DNA of 7,461 nucleotides from Nocardioidaceae bacterium (GTDB lineage Bacteria > Actinomycetota > Actinomycetes > Propionibacteriales > Nocardioidaceae): contig JACCZJ010000199.1 of assembly GCA_013696065.1 (NCBI GenBank), forward strand, positions 1 through 7,461. The letters are read 5' to 3'. The notes beneath the pieces were generated by a model. That model was not told the DNA's origin. It saw only the letters and a program-made list of their open reading frames with translations, and made no database searches. Every line of letters begins with the position of its first letter. Positions within the stretch are counted from its first letter, which is position 1. The translations under genes and the position numbers were made by a program. Positions 6,676 through 7,461 of this stretch are shown here, piece by piece.

Positions 6676-7461
6676 GCTGCGTCTCGGATTCGCTCGGCTG
6701 CGCGCAGTCGGACTGACGCAGCTCGGGGATTGGCCATGACTTCGGTCTCGGAGGCGGTCTCCGCTCCACGGGTCACGAGTCGCAGCTCCGGCTCGTGGCC
6801 CTGAGGCACCACCGGGAGGTCGACCGGTGCCGTGGAACGCGCTCGACTGGTCAATGCCCGCTTGACCAGGCGGTCCTCGAGGGAGTGGTAGGACATGACG
6901 ACGATGCGCCCCCCCACTGCCAGAGCTTCGACGGCAAGAGGTAGTGCCCGCTCCAGGACGGCCAACTCGTCGTTGACCTCGATCCGCAGCGCCTGGAACG
7001 TACGCTTGGCCGGATTTCCACCAGTACGTCGAGCCGGAGCAGGAATCGACTCCCGGATCAGATCTACGAGCCGAGCGCTGTTGTCGAATGGCATCTTGGC
7101 TCGCTCCCGTACGACGGACTGCGCGATCCGTCGGGAGAAGCGCTCCTCGCCGTACCTGGACAAGATGTGGGCCAGCTCGGCGACCGAGTAGGTGTTGAGC
7201 ACCTCAGCGGCTGTTTTGCTGGTGGCGGGGTCCATCCGCATATCCAGCGGGGCGTCTTGGGAATAGGAGAAGCCTCGCTCGCGCGCATCCAGCTGAAGGG
7301 ATGAGACACCCAGGTCGAACAACACACCCTGGACCCGGGGCACGCCAAGCTCGTGAAGCACCAGCGGGATTTCGTCGTAGATCGCGTGCACGAGGGTGAT
7401 CCGTGCTGAATGGGAGCCGAGTCGTGCTTGCGCCAGAGTCAATGCTTGCTGGTCCCGGTCG
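6672..7461 (-). CDS. rsmH: RsmH (MraW), 16S rRNA (cytosine(1402)-N(4))-methyltransferase, 5' end outside window
   Basis: SAM-dependent enzyme that methylates N4 of C1402 in the 16S rRNA decoding centre. The reading frame is open to the right edge; the first visible residues are DRDQQALTLAQ, the SAM-binding strand with its acidic residue (D-x-D-x-x-A-L type). A TTG at 7442 is only an internal leucine codon, not the start. Further RsmH marks are LFDLGVSSLQLD (around 7322-7287), RGFSYSQDAPLDMRMD, a TFQALRIEVNDEL block and MSYHSLEDRLVKR near the C-terminal third. About 262 residues are present; with a family length near 310-330, roughly the first 50-65, holding the initial SAM-site glycines, lie outside. 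The stop overlaps the ftsL ATG. mraZ would be expected upstream, outside the window. Confidence 0.96.
   Translation of the reverse strand, partial: DRDQQALTLAQARLGSHSARITLVHAIYDEIPLVLHELGVPRVQGVLFDLGVSSLQLDARERGFSYSQDAPLDMRMDPATSKTAAEVLNTYSVAELAHILSRYGEERFSRRIAQSVVRERAKMPFDNSARLVDLIRESIPAPARRTGGNPAKRTFQALRIEVNDELAVLERALPLAVEALAVGGRIVVMSYHSLEDRLVKRALTSRARSTAPVDLPVVPQGHEPELRLVTRGAETASETEVMANPRAASVRLRAAERIRDAA

Noticed and set aside
5893..6804. Plus-strand open frame of 303 codons
   Set aside because: It runs antisense through the start of ftsI, all of ftsL and the end of rsmH. Its composition is the shadow of GC-rich codons on the other strand, it shows no recognisable domain, and it would need to overlap three well-supported genes.
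7440..7442. TTG as the start codon of rsmH
   Set aside because: The frame stays open upstream to the window edge and encodes the conserved DRDQQAL SAM-binding strand, so the true start is outside the window.
1..7461. Search for transcription terminators, tRNA/rRNA genes, CRISPR arrays or mobile elements
   Set aside because: All but 19 bases are covered by conserved genes on one strand, and no GC-rich hairpin followed by a T run, cloverleaf, spaced direct repeats or transposase frame was seen.

Overview
The window is a contiguous, gene-dense piece of a bacterial division and cell wall (dcw) cluster. All genes lie on the minus strand, so transcription runs from high to low coordinates. In that order it holds rsmH (5' part beyond the right edge), an ftsL-type division gene, ftsI/pbpB, murE, murF, mraY and the first 32 codons of murD (cut by the left edge). 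No other gene, RNA gene, mobile element or CRISPR array could be supported. There is no intergenic stretch longer than 19 bases.

The DNA is GC-rich by eye, and the gene order rsmH-ftsL-ftsI-murE-murF-mraY-murD with short overlaps is that of Actinobacteria. The long Lys/Arg/Pro/Ala-rich cytoplasmic leader of FtsI and the divergent, long-tailed FtsL fit high-GC Gram-positives. A Propionibacteriales-like actinobacterium is my best guess, but family or genus cannot be fixed from the sequence alone.

Layout, right to left: 7461-6672 rsmH (16S rRNA m4C1402 methyltransferase); 6675-6100 ftsL (bitopic coiled-coil divisome protein); 6107-4176 ftsI (septal class B PBP transpeptidase); 4156-2558 murE (DAP-adding muropeptide ligase); 2561-1155 murF (D-Ala-D-Ala-adding ligase); 1158-94 mraY (lipid I synthase); 97-1 murD (D-Glu ligase, N-terminus only). 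Four junctions share the same 4-base ATGA stop/start overlap, the ftsL/ftsI pair overlaps by 8 bases, and ftsI and murE are separated by 19 bases.

Together MurD, MurE and MurF build the UDP-MurNAc-pentapeptide in the cytoplasm, MraY transfers it to undecaprenyl phosphate at the membrane, and FtsI with FtsL uses the finished lipid II at the septum. Co-transcription ties precursor supply to division. The window is ordinary conserved core biology. The point most worth checking is a -10-like element placed so that murE could have its own leaderless transcript; smaller points are the repetitive basic leader of FtsI and the long FtsL tail.
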